Source: Acidimicrobiaceae bacterium (GTDB taxonomy: Bacteria > Actinomycetota > Acidimicrobiia > Acidimicrobiales > Ilumatobacteraceae). From it: a stretch of 64,000 bases of DNA. Location of the stretch: assembly GCA_947450115.1 (NCBI GenBank), contig CANFUE010000011.1, positions 1-64,000 of the forward strand, read 5' to 3'. Shown one piece after another: positions 41,619 to 50,130 of the stretch (positions are counted from its first letter, which is position 1; the number at the start of each line of letters is the position of its first letter). The notes beneath the pieces are model-generated. The model did not search any database. It was not told the DNA's origin and was given only the letters and a program-made list of their open reading frames with translations. The translations under genes and the position numbers were made by a program.

Positions 41619-43367
41619 ATGCATGACATTGTGATTCGTGGGGGAACAATCGTTGATGGCACTGGGGCAGACGCCTTCGTTGCCGATATCGCAATCAATG
41701 AGGGGGTCATTACCCACATTGCTCCGAGTATTTCTGAAGATGCCAAACAGGTCATTAATGCCTCTGGTCATATTGTGACGCCAGGTTGGGTCGATGTGCA
41801 TACGCACTACGACGGTCAGGTGACCTGGGATGAAGATCTTGAGCCATCGGCAACAAATGGTGTCACCACTTTGGTGATGGGCAACTGCGGAGTGGGGTTT
41901 GCTCCGGTACGCCCTGGTTCAGAAGCACCACTCATCGACATCATGGAAGGTGTTGAAGATATTCCTGGTAGTGCACTTGTTGAAGGAATGCCATGGGGAG
42001 CATGGGAATCATTTCCCGAGTACTTAGATTTTCTTGATACGCGCAAGTTCAGCATCGACGTTGGCACGCAAATTGCACACGGCGCGTTGCGTTTTTATGT
42101 GATGGGTGAACGTGGTACCGATAATGAAGATGCAACACCAGCAGAAATTGCTGAGATGGCTCAACTCACCAAAGAAGCCATGGATGCAGGTGCTCTTGGC
42201 TTTTCCACCTCGCGCACTATTGGTCACCGCTCATTGTCAGGTTCACCAGTGCCAGGAACTTTTGCTGCAGAAGAAGAACTCGTTGCTATTGCCAATGCAA
42301 TGGGTAAAGGTGTGTTTGAAGCAATTCCTGCCGGCACCGTTGGCGCACTTGAAGCACTCGGTGGCGAAAAAGCAAAGCCAGTAGAAGAAGTAATGATGCT
42401 TGCCGATGTGTCACGCAAGAGCGGCCGCCCCATCACATTCACTACTGTGCAAATTGCAGAAGATATCGATCATTGGCGCGATGTGCTCAATGCCGTGTCG
42501 GCTGAAAACGCAAACGGCGCACAACTCAGGCCACAAGTTGCACCGCGTGCAGTAACTGTCATGACCAGCTTGGGTACGTATCACATGTTTATGCGCAAAG
42601 GCGCTTACTTGCGTGAAGTTGCACACTTGCCATTGCCCGAGCGCGTAAAGGCAATGCGCGACCCCGCAATGAAAGAAGCAATCATCAACGACCGCAGTGT
42701 TCCTTCAGAAAATGCTGGTTCCATGCAGGCTGTTGTGGGCTTGTATGCACGCGCATTGAACGCCACGTTCCCATTGACATTCCCTATTAATTACGAGCCT
42801 TTGCGCGAAGAGTCGGTCGTGGGTCGTGCAAAGGTGCTCGGCGTTTCTCCAGAGTCACTCATGTACGACTTGTTGTTAGAGAACGATGGAACTGCCTTTT
42901 ACGCAATTTTCGGTTCAAACTTTGCCAAGGGCGACCTCAACGCAAGTCGTGAAATGTTGCTGCACCCCGACACCATCACAGGGCTTTCCGATGCTGGTGC
43001 TCACGTGAGTTTCATTTGCGACTGCTCCATGCCCACCTTCCACCTCACGCACTGGGTGCGCGACCGTAGTCGTGGAGAGCGCTTGCCACTCGAGTCAACT
43101 GTGCGCAAACTCACGAAGAACAATGCCGATCTTTACGGTCTCAACGATCGCGGTTCGTTGGAAGTGGGTAAACGCGCCGACGTCAATGTCATCAATCTCG
43201 ACAAACTCACCATTCAAGCTCCGTTTGTTCGTAAAGACCTGCCCGCTGGTGGTTCGCGCATTTTGCAGCCATCAACTGGCTATGCAGCAACATTGGTGAA
43301 TGGTGTTGTTACTCGTTTGAACGATGCCGACACAGGTGCTCGCCCTGGTCGACTTGTGCGCAGCTAG
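41619..43367 (+). CDS. D-aminoacylase-type amidohydrolase
   Basis: 582 residues of the amidohydrolase superfamily (N-acyl-D-amino-acid deacylase group). The metal site starts WVDVHTHYDGQ (HxH), GNCGVGFAP holds the bridging Cys typical of D-aminoacylases, and SDAGAHVSFICD gives the catalytic Asp. The C-terminal ADVNVINLDKLTIQAPFV strands complete the beta-sandwich. It hydrolyses an N-acyl or amide bond in the cytosol. The substrate is not shown by sequence. It converges with the SDR gene, 3 bases away. Confidence 0.9.
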   Translation: MHDIVIRGGTIVDGTGADAFVADIAINEGVITHIAPSISEDAKQVINASGHIVTPGWVDVHTHYDGQVTWDEDLEPSATNGVTTLVMGNCGVGFAPVRPGSEAPLIDIMEGVEDIPGSALVEGMPWGAWESFPEYLDFLDTRKFSIDVGTQIAHGALRFYVMGERGTDNEDATPAEIAEMAQLTKEAMDAGALGFSTSRTIGHRSLSGSPVPGTFAAEEELVAIANAMGKGVFEAIPAGTVGALEALGGEKAKPVEEVMMLADVSRKSGRPITFTTVQIAEDIDHWRDVLNAVSAENANGAQLRPQVAPRAVTVMTSLGTYHMFMRKGAYLREVAHLPLPERVKAMRDPAMKEAIINDRSVPSENAGSMQAVVGLYARALNATFPLTFPINYEPLREESVVGRAKVLGVSPESLMYDLLLENDGTAFYAIFGSNFAKGDLNASREMLLHPDTITGLSDAGAHVSFICDCSMPTFHLTHWVRDRSRGERLPLESTVRKLTKNNADLYGLNDRGSLEVGKRADVNVINLDKLTIQAPFVRKDLPAGGSRILQPSTGYAATLVNGVVTRLNDADTGARPGRLVRS

Positions 43368-43370
43368 TAA

Positions 43371-44108
43371 CTACGACATCAACGTCAAGCCACCATCAAC
43401 AACAAATATTTGACCCGTTGCATATTTAGTACGCAACAAACCCAAAGTTGCTTCAGTGCAATCGTCTGGTGTTCCCGACCTCTTTAACGGAGCAGACTTT
43501 GCAACGTTGGTATGCATGGCATCCCAGTCGGCAGTCCATGGAGTTTCAATGAGGCCAGGTGCTACGGCATTAATGCGAACTGGCCAGCAACTCTTTGCCA
43601 TCAACTTTGTCATTTGATTCAACGCAGCCTTGGTCATGGAATACGCCATCGAACTTCCCACCTGACGCACACCAGCAATAGAAGTGATGTTGACAATGTT
43701 GCCGTCTTCGCTCTGCTTCAAATAAGGAATCGCTGCTTTGCTGAGATACCAGGTTCCATAAACATTGACTTCAAATGTTTTTAAAAAGATTTCGTCAGTG
43801 AGTGCATCGAGGTCGTGATGCGGAACAGGCGTGGTCCAGCCGGCATTATTCACCAAAATATCTAACTTGCCAAACTTCTTGATTGTTTGATCGAGCAAGT
43901 TCAGTGCTTCATCTTTTTTCGAGATATCGGCACGAATGTAAATGGAGCCATTCGGTAACGACTTCGCCACTGCTTCACCAGCCTCAACAGACGAAGATGA
44001 ATTCACCACAACAGTTGCCCCAAGATCGGCTAAACGCCGGGCAATGGACTCACCAATTCCGCTTGATGAACCAGTAACAATTACTACTTTTCCTTGAAAT
44101 TCCGACAT
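43371..44108 (-). CDS. Short-chain dehydrogenase/reductase (SDR)
   Basis: 245 residues. Cofactor loop TGSSSGIGESIARRL, NNAGWTTP, active-site Ser in ITSIAG and Tyr-x-x-x-Lys in MAYSMTKAAL, and the end PLKRSGTPDDCTEATLGLL plus VVDGGLTLMS. It is a classical SDR of the FabG-like class; the NADP versus NAD choice is uncertain. The start codon ATG 44108 overlaps by two bases an in-frame ATG of the opposite gene, and its TAATCT box overlaps the -10 box of the AIM24-like gene. Confidence 0.93.
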   Translation of the reverse strand: MSEFQGKVVIVTGSSSGIGESIARRLADLGATVVVNSSSSVEAGEAVAKSLPNGSIYIRADISKKDEALNLLDQTIKKFGKLDILVNNAGWTTPVPHHDLDALTDEIFLKTFEVNVYGTWYLSKAAIPYLKQSEDGNIVNITSIAGVRQVGSSMAYSMTKAALNQMTKLMAKSCWPVRINAVAPGLIETPWTADWDAMHTNVAKSAPLKRSGTPDDCTEATLGLLRTKYATGQIFVVDGGLTLMS

Positions 44109-44114
44109 GGTGAA

Positions 44115-44120
44115 AGATTA
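44115..44120 (-). promoter_or_regulatory. -10 box TAATCT of leaderless SDR gene
   Basis: TAATCT, six bases, ATG 44108 on the minus strand. It shares two base pairs with the opposing -10 box at 44119-44124. Confidence 0.55.
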
Positions 44121-44124
44121 CAGT
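44119..44124 (+). promoter_or_regulatory. -10 box TACAGT of leaderless AIM24-like gene
   Basis: TACAGT, six bases, ATG 44131. It overlaps the -10 box of the SDR gene, so the two promoters should compete. Confidence 0.55.
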
Positions 44125-44130
44125 GAAGAG

Positions 44131-44814
44131 ATGGAACTACAGATTCGCCACCAGCCCGCTTTTTCAACGGCCCGTGCCACCCTGCAACCCAATGAGCAAA
44201 TGCGCTTAGAGTCGGGGGCCATGATCGCCATGTCGCACGACATGGTCATTGAAGGAAAAATGGAGGGTGGCTTTTTGAAAGCCCTCAAACGTTCAGCTCT
44301 CGGTGGCGAGTCATTCTTCCAAACCATTGCTACCGCGGGTCCGAACGGTGGATTCATCGATATGGCGATGTGTCTGCCTGGCGACTCCGTCATATTGCAA
44401 TCAACTGCCGCGAACCCATGGCTCCTTGCTCACCAGTCATGGATTGCCTCTTCGATGGGCATCACGCTCGATCCCAAATGGGGCGGCATGAAATCACTTC
44501 TGGGTAGCGAAGGAGCTTTTCTTGTGCACGCCAACGGCGATGGCATCAACCTTGTTGGTGCTTATGGAGCCATTGAAGTTGTCACGCTTGCACCTGGTGA
44601 ACAAATTGTTATTGATAGCGGCCATATGGTTGCTGTTCAAGCTTCTGTGAAAATGACATTGCATAAGGCGGCTGCTGGCTGGATGAACACCATTAAATCT
44701 GGCGAAGGTTTAGTTTTTCATTTTGAAGGACCAGGCGAGGTGTACACACAAACACGTAACCCCAATTGGTTCAATCGTTTTGCCGATGCCGCGCACTCAC
44801 ACGGTGCGCGTTAA
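44131..44814 (+). CDS. AIM24/TIGR00266-family protein
   Basis: 227 residues of the AIM24 beta-barrel-like family: LRSGAMIAMS-type (LESGAMIAMSHDMVIEGKM), GGESFFQTIATAGPNGGFIDMA, LPGDSVILQSTAANPWLLAHQSW and GEGLVFHFEGPGEVYTQTRNP. Its bacterial function is unknown; mitochondrial AIM24 affects inner-membrane architecture. The start at 44131 is chosen because of the TACAGT box; ATG 44107 would begin inside the opposite gene. It is joined by TAATG to the hydrolase downstream. Confidence 0.87.
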   Translation: MELQIRHQPAFSTARATLQPNEQMRLESGAMIAMSHDMVIEGKMEGGFLKALKRSALGGESFFQTIATAGPNGGFIDMAMCLPGDSVILQSTAANPWLLAHQSWIASSMGITLDPKWGGMKSLLGSEGAFLVHANGDGINLVGAYGAIEVVTLAPGEQIVIDSGHMVAVQASVKMTLHKAAAGWMNTIKSGEGLVFHFEGPGEVYTQTRNPNWFNRFADAAHSHGAR

Positions 44815-45749
44815 TGAATAACGCACACGGAGTTGGACACACCAGCACACTTGTCGTAGACGACCAGCGCAACAACCGCATGCTTGGTGTTGATGTTTGG
44901 TACCCAGCTCAGGCAAAACCAGAAGATGTTGTTACGCGTTATGAATTACTTCCTGGTGTTTCTTTTCCTTCTGCAACTGCATTTGAAAATGCTCCTCTTG
45001 CAGAGGGAAATTTTCCGTTACTTGTGTGGTCACACGGGCGCACCGGCCTGCGCTTTAACTACAGCCAACTTTGCGAAGCCATCGCTGCATTTGGATTCGT
45101 AGTCGTGTCGAGTGATCACCCTGGCGACACACTCACCGACTGGATGACCGGTCAAAATGTTGACGATGAAACAAATGATAAGCAACGACTCGGCGATGTT
45201 AGCTATATCGCCGACTGTGCTTTAGGACTACGCAACGAGCTCATGGCCGGTCTCGCCAACATCATTGATGAGAACAACATGTTCATAGGCGGGCATAGCT
45301 ACGGTGGCCTCACTGCGCTCATTTCGACAACTGGTATTCATGGCATGCCCGCAGAAAAACGATTCAAGGCCGCCATTGGCGCTCAGGCGTACACGCGTAT
45401 TCTTCCTGCTGAAATTATTTCTGCGGTGCCCGTGCCCGTTCTCTTACTAGTGGGGTTGGGCGACATCACCACCCCACCTGCAACCGATGCCGAACCGGCA
45501 TGGGAAATTCTCAGCAAAAGTGCACTGCCTCATCGCCGTCTCAATTTGCCTTACGGCGGCCACCAAGCCTGCAGCGACTTTGCCTTATATATGGAGCTTG
45601 CCCCAGGTATTGAAGGCGTGCCCCAACTTGTCCTCGACTATTTGCAGTCCATTGCCGTGGAATCGCCCACCGGGTTCGAATCCACATGGCGCACCACGCT
45701 TTCCGAGCAAATTGAGGAAATGAAGGTTTTTCTTTCCGCTCACCTGTAG
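44814..45749 (+). CDS. Alpha/beta hydrolase (platelet-activating-factor acetylhydrolase-like)
   Basis: 311 residues. LGVDVWYPAQ near the start, the oxyanion strand FPLLVWSHGRTGLRFNYSQLC, the nucleophile elbow IGGHSYGGLTAL (Ser near 160), an Asp in VGLGDITTPP and His in YGGHQACSDF. This layout suits the dienelactone hydrolase/PAF-AH class, which cleaves esters of lipids. The substrate is unknown. It is cotranslated with the AIM24-like gene. Confidence 0.85.
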   Translation: MNNAHGVGHTSTLVVDDQRNNRMLGVDVWYPAQAKPEDVVTRYELLPGVSFPSATAFENAPLAEGNFPLLVWSHGRTGLRFNYSQLCEAIAAFGFVVVSSDHPGDTLTDWMTGQNVDDETNDKQRLGDVSYIADCALGLRNELMAGLANIIDENNMFIGGHSYGGLTALISTTGIHGMPAEKRFKAAIGAQAYTRILPAEIISAVPVPVLLLVGLGDITTPPATDAEPAWEILSKSALPHRRLNLPYGGHQACSDFALYMELAPGIEGVPQLVLDYLQSIAVESPTGFESTWRTTLSEQIEEMKVFLSAHL

Positions 45750-45780
45750 TTCGACTGTTCTGCAGCCCTCAAAAATCTTC

Positions 45781-45786
45781 TAGGGT
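45781..45786 (+). promoter_or_regulatory. -10 box TAGGGT of leaderless CMD gene
   Basis: TAGGGT, six bases, ATG 45793. Confidence 0.5.
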
Positions 45787-45792
45787 TGCCTC

Positions 45793-46380
45793 ATGTCACG
45801 CATCTCCAAACTTACCGTTGACCAGTTAGACCCAGATCTTCGTCGCATGTCGCGTGCCGACGACAAGACACCACTCGAACTTGGTCTCACGCGCATCTTT
45901 GGGCACTGCCCCGAAATGGCAAAAGGCCTTTCGGCATTTGCTGGTTCATTGAAGGTGAATCGCACGTTGCCCGAGCGTCTCATTGAACTCGTTCGCTTAC
46001 GCATTGCTTTTCACAACCAATGCCGTAGTTGCATGGCAATTCGTTATACCGATGCGTTGAAAGACGGCATTACTGAAGACTTGGTGTGCTCACTCGAAAA
46101 GCCAATGGAAGCTGACGGCCTCACCGACGCAGAAAAAATTGCTATTCGCTACGGTGAACTTTTTGCAACCAACCACCTCGCTATTGACGATGCTTTCTAC
46201 GACAAACTGCGCGAGCACTTCACCGAGCCGCAAATTGTGGAACTCGGTTTGAACGTTGCTATGTGTGTTGGCGTTGGTCGACTCTCGGCAACATGGGACA
46301 TGGTCGAAGAACTCCCCGAACGCTTCCGCGCAGATGGTGAAGTAACACCATGGGGTGCCGACGCAGTCATTATGCGTTAA
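45793..46380 (+). CDS. Carboxymuconolactone decarboxylase/AhpD-family protein
   Basis: 195 residues, all helical. The signature LIELVRLRIAFHNQCRSCMAIRYTDA carries the redox Cys-x-x-Cys (around residues 77 and 80) and a nearby Tyr. Homologues with both cysteines are AhpD-like peroxidase or alkylhydroperoxidase proteins. Despite the tRNA-Sec in this genome, both positions are ordinary Cys codons. A leaderless start is indicated. Confidence 0.87.
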   Translation: MSRISKLTVDQLDPDLRRMSRADDKTPLELGLTRIFGHCPEMAKGLSAFAGSLKVNRTLPERLIELVRLRIAFHNQCRSCMAIRYTDALKDGITEDLVCSLEKPMEADGLTDAEKIAIRYGELFATNHLAIDDAFYDKLREHFTEPQIVELGLNVAMCVGVGRLSATWDMVEELPERFRADGEVTPWGADAVIMR

Positions 46381-46418
46381 TACGTCACATCATCTTCGCA
46401 ACTGAGTAAAGATGGGGT

Positions 46419-46859
46419 ATGGCTACTTCATCAAGCGGTGTTCCCACGAGCGCCCAAAAACGAATTGCTCTCGTTGCTCACGACAACATGAAGCCACAAA
46501 TGTTGGAATGGTCAATGCATCATCGCGATGAATTAGGTAACCACATTCTGGTGGGCACTGGTACAACGGGTCGCATCATCCATGAACACACAGGGCTCAA
46601 TGTTGAACGACTGCGCAGTGGGCCACTCGGTGGCGACCAACAACTTGGCGCGCGCATTGCCGATGGTCTTGTTGACGTGCTGCTCTTTTTTTGGGACCCA
46701 CTTGAGCCACAACCGCACGACCCCGACATCAAAGCACTCTTGCGCATCGCTGCCGTGTGGAATATTCCTGTGGCATGTAACCCGTCAACTGCCGATTACA
46801 TTTTGTCGTCGCCGATGATTAGCGGCACCTACAACCGCGCAACACCACTCCTCGACTAA
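46419..46859 (+). CDS. mgsA: Methylglyoxal synthase
   Basis: 146 residues. IALVAHDNMKPQMLEW gives the phosphate-binding start and catalytic Asp, LVGTGTTGRII is the phosphate loop, and GPLGGDQQLGARIADGLVDVLLFFWDPL is the signature. The catalytic Asp is in SGPLGGDQQ or the nearby FFWDP. It converts DHAP to methylglyoxal, bypassing lower glycolysis under phosphate stress. A TAAAGA box lies six bases before the ATG. Confidence 0.94.
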   Translation: MATSSSGVPTSAQKRIALVAHDNMKPQMLEWSMHHRDELGNHILVGTGTTGRIIHEHTGLNVERLRSGPLGGDQQLGARIADGLVDVLLFFWDPLEPQPHDPDIKALLRIAAVWNIPVACNPSTADYILSSPMISGTYNRATPLLD

Positions 46860-46971
46860 CGAGAACGGTTGGCTCCATTCCTCGGCCCGCTAGACCAGAA
46901 CTCACATTTCCGAGAAATATCGGTTTTCCTCGCTTTTCGACCAAAGTCTTTGCTAAACATAGGTAACCCCG

Positions 46972-47484
46972 TTGAAAGACAGCACTGTGACCCCCCTCTC
47001 ACAATCTTCCTCACATCCCGTCGATGACCTCGAAAACATTCGATCAATCGGCAACGCTTGGCGCGACATGCGTCGCGGTGCTGCTGCTTCGTCTCTACGG
47101 AGCAAACTTTTTGGTGAAGGTGAGTCGGCACTCGACCCCGGCCAAGTTGATACTCTTGATCTTCTCGTTGAGCGAGAGTTCTGGCGCATGGGCGACCTCG
47201 CTGAAGCACTCCGCGTTGACCCCTCTACTGCGACACGCGCCATTCAACGGCTGGAAAAACTACAACTTGCCGAACGTGCAACTCTTGCATCCGATGGACG
47301 CGTAGTGACGGTAGCTGTTACTCCTGCCGGACGAGCCCGCTACAACATCATCACGGAACGGCGACTAAAAGTCATGGTCAAAATTTTGAGTGACTTTGCC
47401 CCTGAAGATCAAGCCAAACTTGCGGAATTACTCACTCAATTTGTTACCTCAATCGACAACGTCGCCAGCACTTTTGAACCGTGA
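46972..47484 (+). CDS. MarR-family transcriptional regulator
   Basis: 170 residues with a winged HTH: EREFWRMGDLAEALRVDPSTATRAIQRLEKLQLAERATLASDGR and wing DGRVVTVAVTPAGR. Helices on both sides form the dimer domain. It is likely a repressor responding to small molecules. The start is uncertain: TTG 46972 has a TAGGTA box six bases upstream, and GTG 46987 is the alternative. The 112 bases before it hold a weak CCGA/TCGG dyad and nothing else. Confidence 0.85.
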   Translation: MKDSTVTPLSQSSSHPVDDLENIRSIGNAWRDMRRGAAASSLRSKLFGEGESALDPGQVDTLDLLVEREFWRMGDLAEALRVDPSTATRAIQRLEKLQLAERATLASDGRVVTVAVTPAGRARYNIITERRLKVMVKILSDFAPEDQAKLAELLTQFVTSIDNVASTFEP

Positions 47485-47502
47485 AACTTCAGCGTTATTC
47501 GC

Positions 47503-47508
47503 TACGAT
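47503..47508 (+). promoter_or_regulatory. -10 box TACGAT of small membrane-protein gene
   Basis: TACGAT, six bases, ATG 47515. The match to the window-wide pattern is the best argument that the 45-codon gene is real. Confidence 0.5.
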
Positions 47509-47514
47509 AAAGAC

Positions 47515-47652
47515 ATGATTGCAGCACATGTTTGGCACTGGTGGATTGGCGTAGTTCTCACCGTCGTTGGCGTAGCAACCGTCTTCGCAATGGTGGCTGG
47601 GTATGTCTCGAAGGTCACCGCCACTAAGTATCCAGGGCGCCGCAACCGTTAA
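47515..47652 (+). CDS. Small single-helix membrane protein (45 aa)
   Basis: Starts MIAAHVWHWWIGVVLTVVGV, with one membrane helix (about 10-30) and a basic, hydrophilic end (YPGRRNR). It sits between the MarR and tilS genes with its own leaderless box. No family is recognised. The Trp-rich start followed by a helix could make it an accessory membrane subunit. Confidence 0.55.
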   Translation: MIAAHVWHWWIGVVLTVVGVATVFAMVAGYVSKVTATKYPGRRNR

Positions 47653-47669
47653 GGCCGCCGCACACTCTC

Positions 47670-48563
47670 ATGATTCTTGATGCGCAAGCACTTCAGCATC
47701 ATGAGTTGGTACAAGAACTTCTCTCTCGTACAAACTTTCCCTCTACTGCTGAAACGCCCCGAGGTGTGGCGTGTGCGGTGTCGGGTGGTGCCGATTCAGT
47801 AGCACTGCTCATTCTCGCTGCAGCTGCTGGTCACCATGTAACGGCATACCACGTCGACCATGGCCTGCGTGAAGGTTCGCACAACGAATTTTCAGTAGTG
47901 GAAAATATTGCTTCACGCTTTGGTGCAGCAGCAATTTCTTTACGCGCCGACCTTGCCGACGGACCCAACCTTGAAGCACGCGCTCGCACCGCACGTTTTG
48001 CACTCTTGCCACCCGACGTGCTTACTGGCCACACAGCCGATGACCAAGCAGAAACCGTGCTCATCAACCTCATGCGCGGCGCAGGAACTGAAGGTCTCTC
48101 GGGAATGCGTTATACGCAGAGCAAGCCCATTTTGCACCTACGCCGGCATGAAACAGAAGCCCTGTGTGCAGCCTTCGATATTGCTCTCGTCAATGACCCC
48201 AGTAATTCCGACCCGCGGTTTCAGCGCAATCGAGTACGCCACGAGCTGCTTCCTCTACTCAACTCCGTTGCGCAACGTGACGTTGCACACCTCATTGCTC
48301 GTGAATCTCAACTCATCGGCGACGATGAAAAATTTCTCCAAGATCTCGCCTCGGTCATCAACGTACTCGACGCACCGGCACTTGCCGCCGCCCCACTTCC
48401 ACTTGCGCGCCGTGCAATTCGCATGTGGCTCGCCGACCCCTACCCACCCGATGCCGCAACTGTGGAGAGGGTGCTTGAAGTCGCACGAGGAATTCACCCC
48501 GGATGTGAAATTGGTGGCGGGAAACAGGTGCGAAGAAGCAATCAGCGATTAAGATTGCAGTAA
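47670..48563 (+). CDS. tilS: tRNA(Ile)-lysidine synthetase
   Basis: 297 residues. The PP-loop is AVSGGADSVALLI, and TAYHVDHGLREGS and LLTGHTADDQAETVLINLMRGAG-type segments complete the N-type ATP pyrophosphatase domain. DPSNSDPRFQRNRVRHELLPLL is diagnostic of TilS. It converts C34 of the AUA-reading tRNA-Ile to lysidine. It is a short form without a long C-terminal domain. The stop shares a base with the downstream phosphatase-like gene start (TAATG). Confidence 0.96.
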   Translation: MILDAQALQHHELVQELLSRTNFPSTAETPRGVACAVSGGADSVALLILAAAAGHHVTAYHVDHGLREGSHNEFSVVENIASRFGAAAISLRADLADGPNLEARARTARFALLPPDVLTGHTADDQAETVLINLMRGAGTEGLSGMRYTQSKPILHLRRHETEALCAAFDIALVNDPSNSDPRFQRNRVRHELLPLLNSVAQRDVAHLIARESQLIGDDEKFLQDLASVINVLDAPALAAAPLPLARRAIRMWLADPYPPDAATVERVLEVARGIHPGCEIGGGKQVRRSNQRLRLQ

Positions 48564-49072
48564 TGCCACCGAAGCTTCGAGGAAAATGGGCTCTGGGTAT
48601 ACAGCCCCGGAACTTCACATGGATCATTAAAGATCGTCTCGCTATTTGCGAACGCCCTGGTGGGTATGGCGTCAACCATCGTCGTGTACGACGCCAAGAA
48701 GAAATCATCTGGTTGCGCGAAAATAACTTCGCCAGCGTTTTTTCCATCATTGGTGCACCACACAACTTGCACAGCTACGAAGAACTCAACTTGCCTTATC
48801 GCCATCGTCCGCTCAGTGGCGCCGACGACATTGACCCATGGCTTGTTTCTTTCTATAACGAACTCAAAGTACTCCTCGCTGGCGACACCAAAATCTTGGT
48901 ACACGCCGAAGAAGTAGGCGACCGCATCATTGGCATTATGGGTGGCTACATCCGTTGGAGTGGTCTTGTCGATGACCCTTCACAGGCAATCATCATTACT
49001 GAACGCATTGCTGGCCAGCAATTAGACCCCTTTGCTCGCGAACTCATTTTGCGCGTGCACGACCTGCGTTAA
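48563..49072 (+). CDS. Dual-specificity-phosphatase-like protein lacking the catalytic cysteine
   Basis: 169 residues that follow the DSP/tyrosine phosphatase plan: FASVFSIIGAPHNLHSYEELN, then LPYRHRPLSGADDIDPWLVSFYNELKVLLAGDTKILVHAEEVGDRIIG. The expected P-loop HCx5R reads His114-Ala115-x5-Arg121, so the nucleophile Cys is absent. This suggests a pseudophosphatase that binds rather than hydrolyses phospho-ligands. It is translationally coupled to tilS (TAATG). Fold recognition is by motif only. Confidence 0.6.
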   Translation: MPPKLRGKWALGIQPRNFTWIIKDRLAICERPGGYGVNHRRVRRQEEIIWLRENNFASVFSIIGAPHNLHSYEELNLPYRHRPLSGADDIDPWLVSFYNELKVLLAGDTKILVHAEEVGDRIIGIMGGYIRWSGLVDDPSQAIIITERIAGQQLDPFARELILRVHDLR

Positions 49073-49096
49073 TTCACTTTCGCAAGCGTCTCTTTT

Positions 49097-50035
49097 ATGA
49101 AATGTGTCGTTGTTGGTGCAGGGCTCTCTGGTTTAGTAGCAGCACAAACACTGCAGCAAGCAGGCAACGAAGTTCTCGTTCTCGATAAAGGTCGCTCCGT
49201 CGGCGGGCGTCTTGCAACACGACGTATTGGTAACGCCACCTTCGACCACGGCGCACAGTTTTTTACAGTTCGCAACAACGCATTCGCCGAACATGTTGAC
49301 GTGTGGTTACGTGAAGGCGTAGTGCGCGAATGGTGCAAGGGCTTTTCACCAGCTGGCGATGGCTTTCCCCGTTATGTTGGCGACAAAGGAATGACCTCCA
49401 TTGCGAAATACCTCGCAACCGGCCTCGACGTGCGTTGTAGTTCACTGGTGTTTTCACTTGGCAAAAAAGGTGAACAGTGGGAAGTGCAACTCGACGATGG
49501 AACGTCCATCATCTGTGATGCCGTAGTAATGACCTGTCCCATTGCACAAAGTTTTGGTCTTGCGTACACCACTGGCATTGAGTTGCCCGAGGAATTGCGC
49601 GTGGTTGACTATCACCGCACACTGGCACTTCTTGCTGTTCTTGATGGGCCCAGTGCAGTTCCCACACCAGGTGGCATGCAAAACCCCGACGATGTTTTTT
49701 CTTTTATTGGTGACAACTTTGCGAAGGGCATTTCTACCCAACACGCACTCACCTTTCATGCAGGTCCTGAGTGGAGTGCTGAGCACTGGGACGACAGCCA
49801 CGAAGACGGGCTGGCAGAACTCACTCGCCAAGCCCAGCCATATTTAGGTAACGCCAAAATTGTGGAGAGTAACTACAAGAAGTGGCGCTTTGCCACACCT
49901 ATTACTCAGTATCCCGAGCGGTGTTGGCTCCATGAGTCGGGTACTTTCGTGCTCGCCGGCGATGCATTTGCCGAACCCCGCATAGAAGGGGCTGTCCTCA
50001 GCGGTCTTGCAGCTGCTGCAGAACTTGTGAAGTAA
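49097..50035 (+). CDS. FAD-dependent amine-oxidase-like (renalase-type) oxidoreductase
   Basis: 312 residues. The Rossmann start is CVVVGAGLSGLVAAQTLQQAG, and DKGRSVGGRLATRRI and FDHGAQFFTVRNNAF are the renalase-type marks. FVLAGDAFAEPRIEGAVLSGLAAAAELV closes the FAD domain. Substrate unknown. It lies 24 bases after the phosphatase-like gene and may be part of that operon. Confidence 0.87.
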   Translation: MKCVVVGAGLSGLVAAQTLQQAGNEVLVLDKGRSVGGRLATRRIGNATFDHGAQFFTVRNNAFAEHVDVWLREGVVREWCKGFSPAGDGFPRYVGDKGMTSIAKYLATGLDVRCSSLVFSLGKKGEQWEVQLDDGTSIICDAVVMTCPIAQSFGLAYTTGIELPEELRVVDYHRTLALLAVLDGPSAVPTPGGMQNPDDVFSFIGDNFAKGISTQHALTFHAGPEWSAEHWDDSHEDGLAELTRQAQPYLGNAKIVESNYKKWRFATPITQYPERCWLHESGTFVLAGDAFAEPRIEGAVLSGLAAAAELVK

Positions 50036-50070
50036 GCACTGAGGACCCCGAAAAGACTCTATTTGTATGG

Positions 50071-50102
50071 TCATTACAAAATCTCATGTAACATCATTAC
50101 AA
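50071..50102 (+). repeat. Two direct copies of TCATTACAA in a promoter region
   Basis: TCATTACAA occurs at 50071-50079 and 50094-50102, 23 bases apart (about two helical turns), just before the OmpA-domain gene. They may be activator sites. Confidence 0.35.
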
Positions 50103-50130
50103 CTAGGTTCACAACATTTCGGAGGGCGCC

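Noticed and set aside
45793-46380. Selenocysteine in the AhpD-like CxxC site
   Set aside because: Both positions are normal cysteine codons (TGC), with no in-frame TGA.
46860-46971. CCGAGAAATATCGG as a MarR operator
   Set aside because: Only four-base arms and not placed on the promoter; too weak to list.
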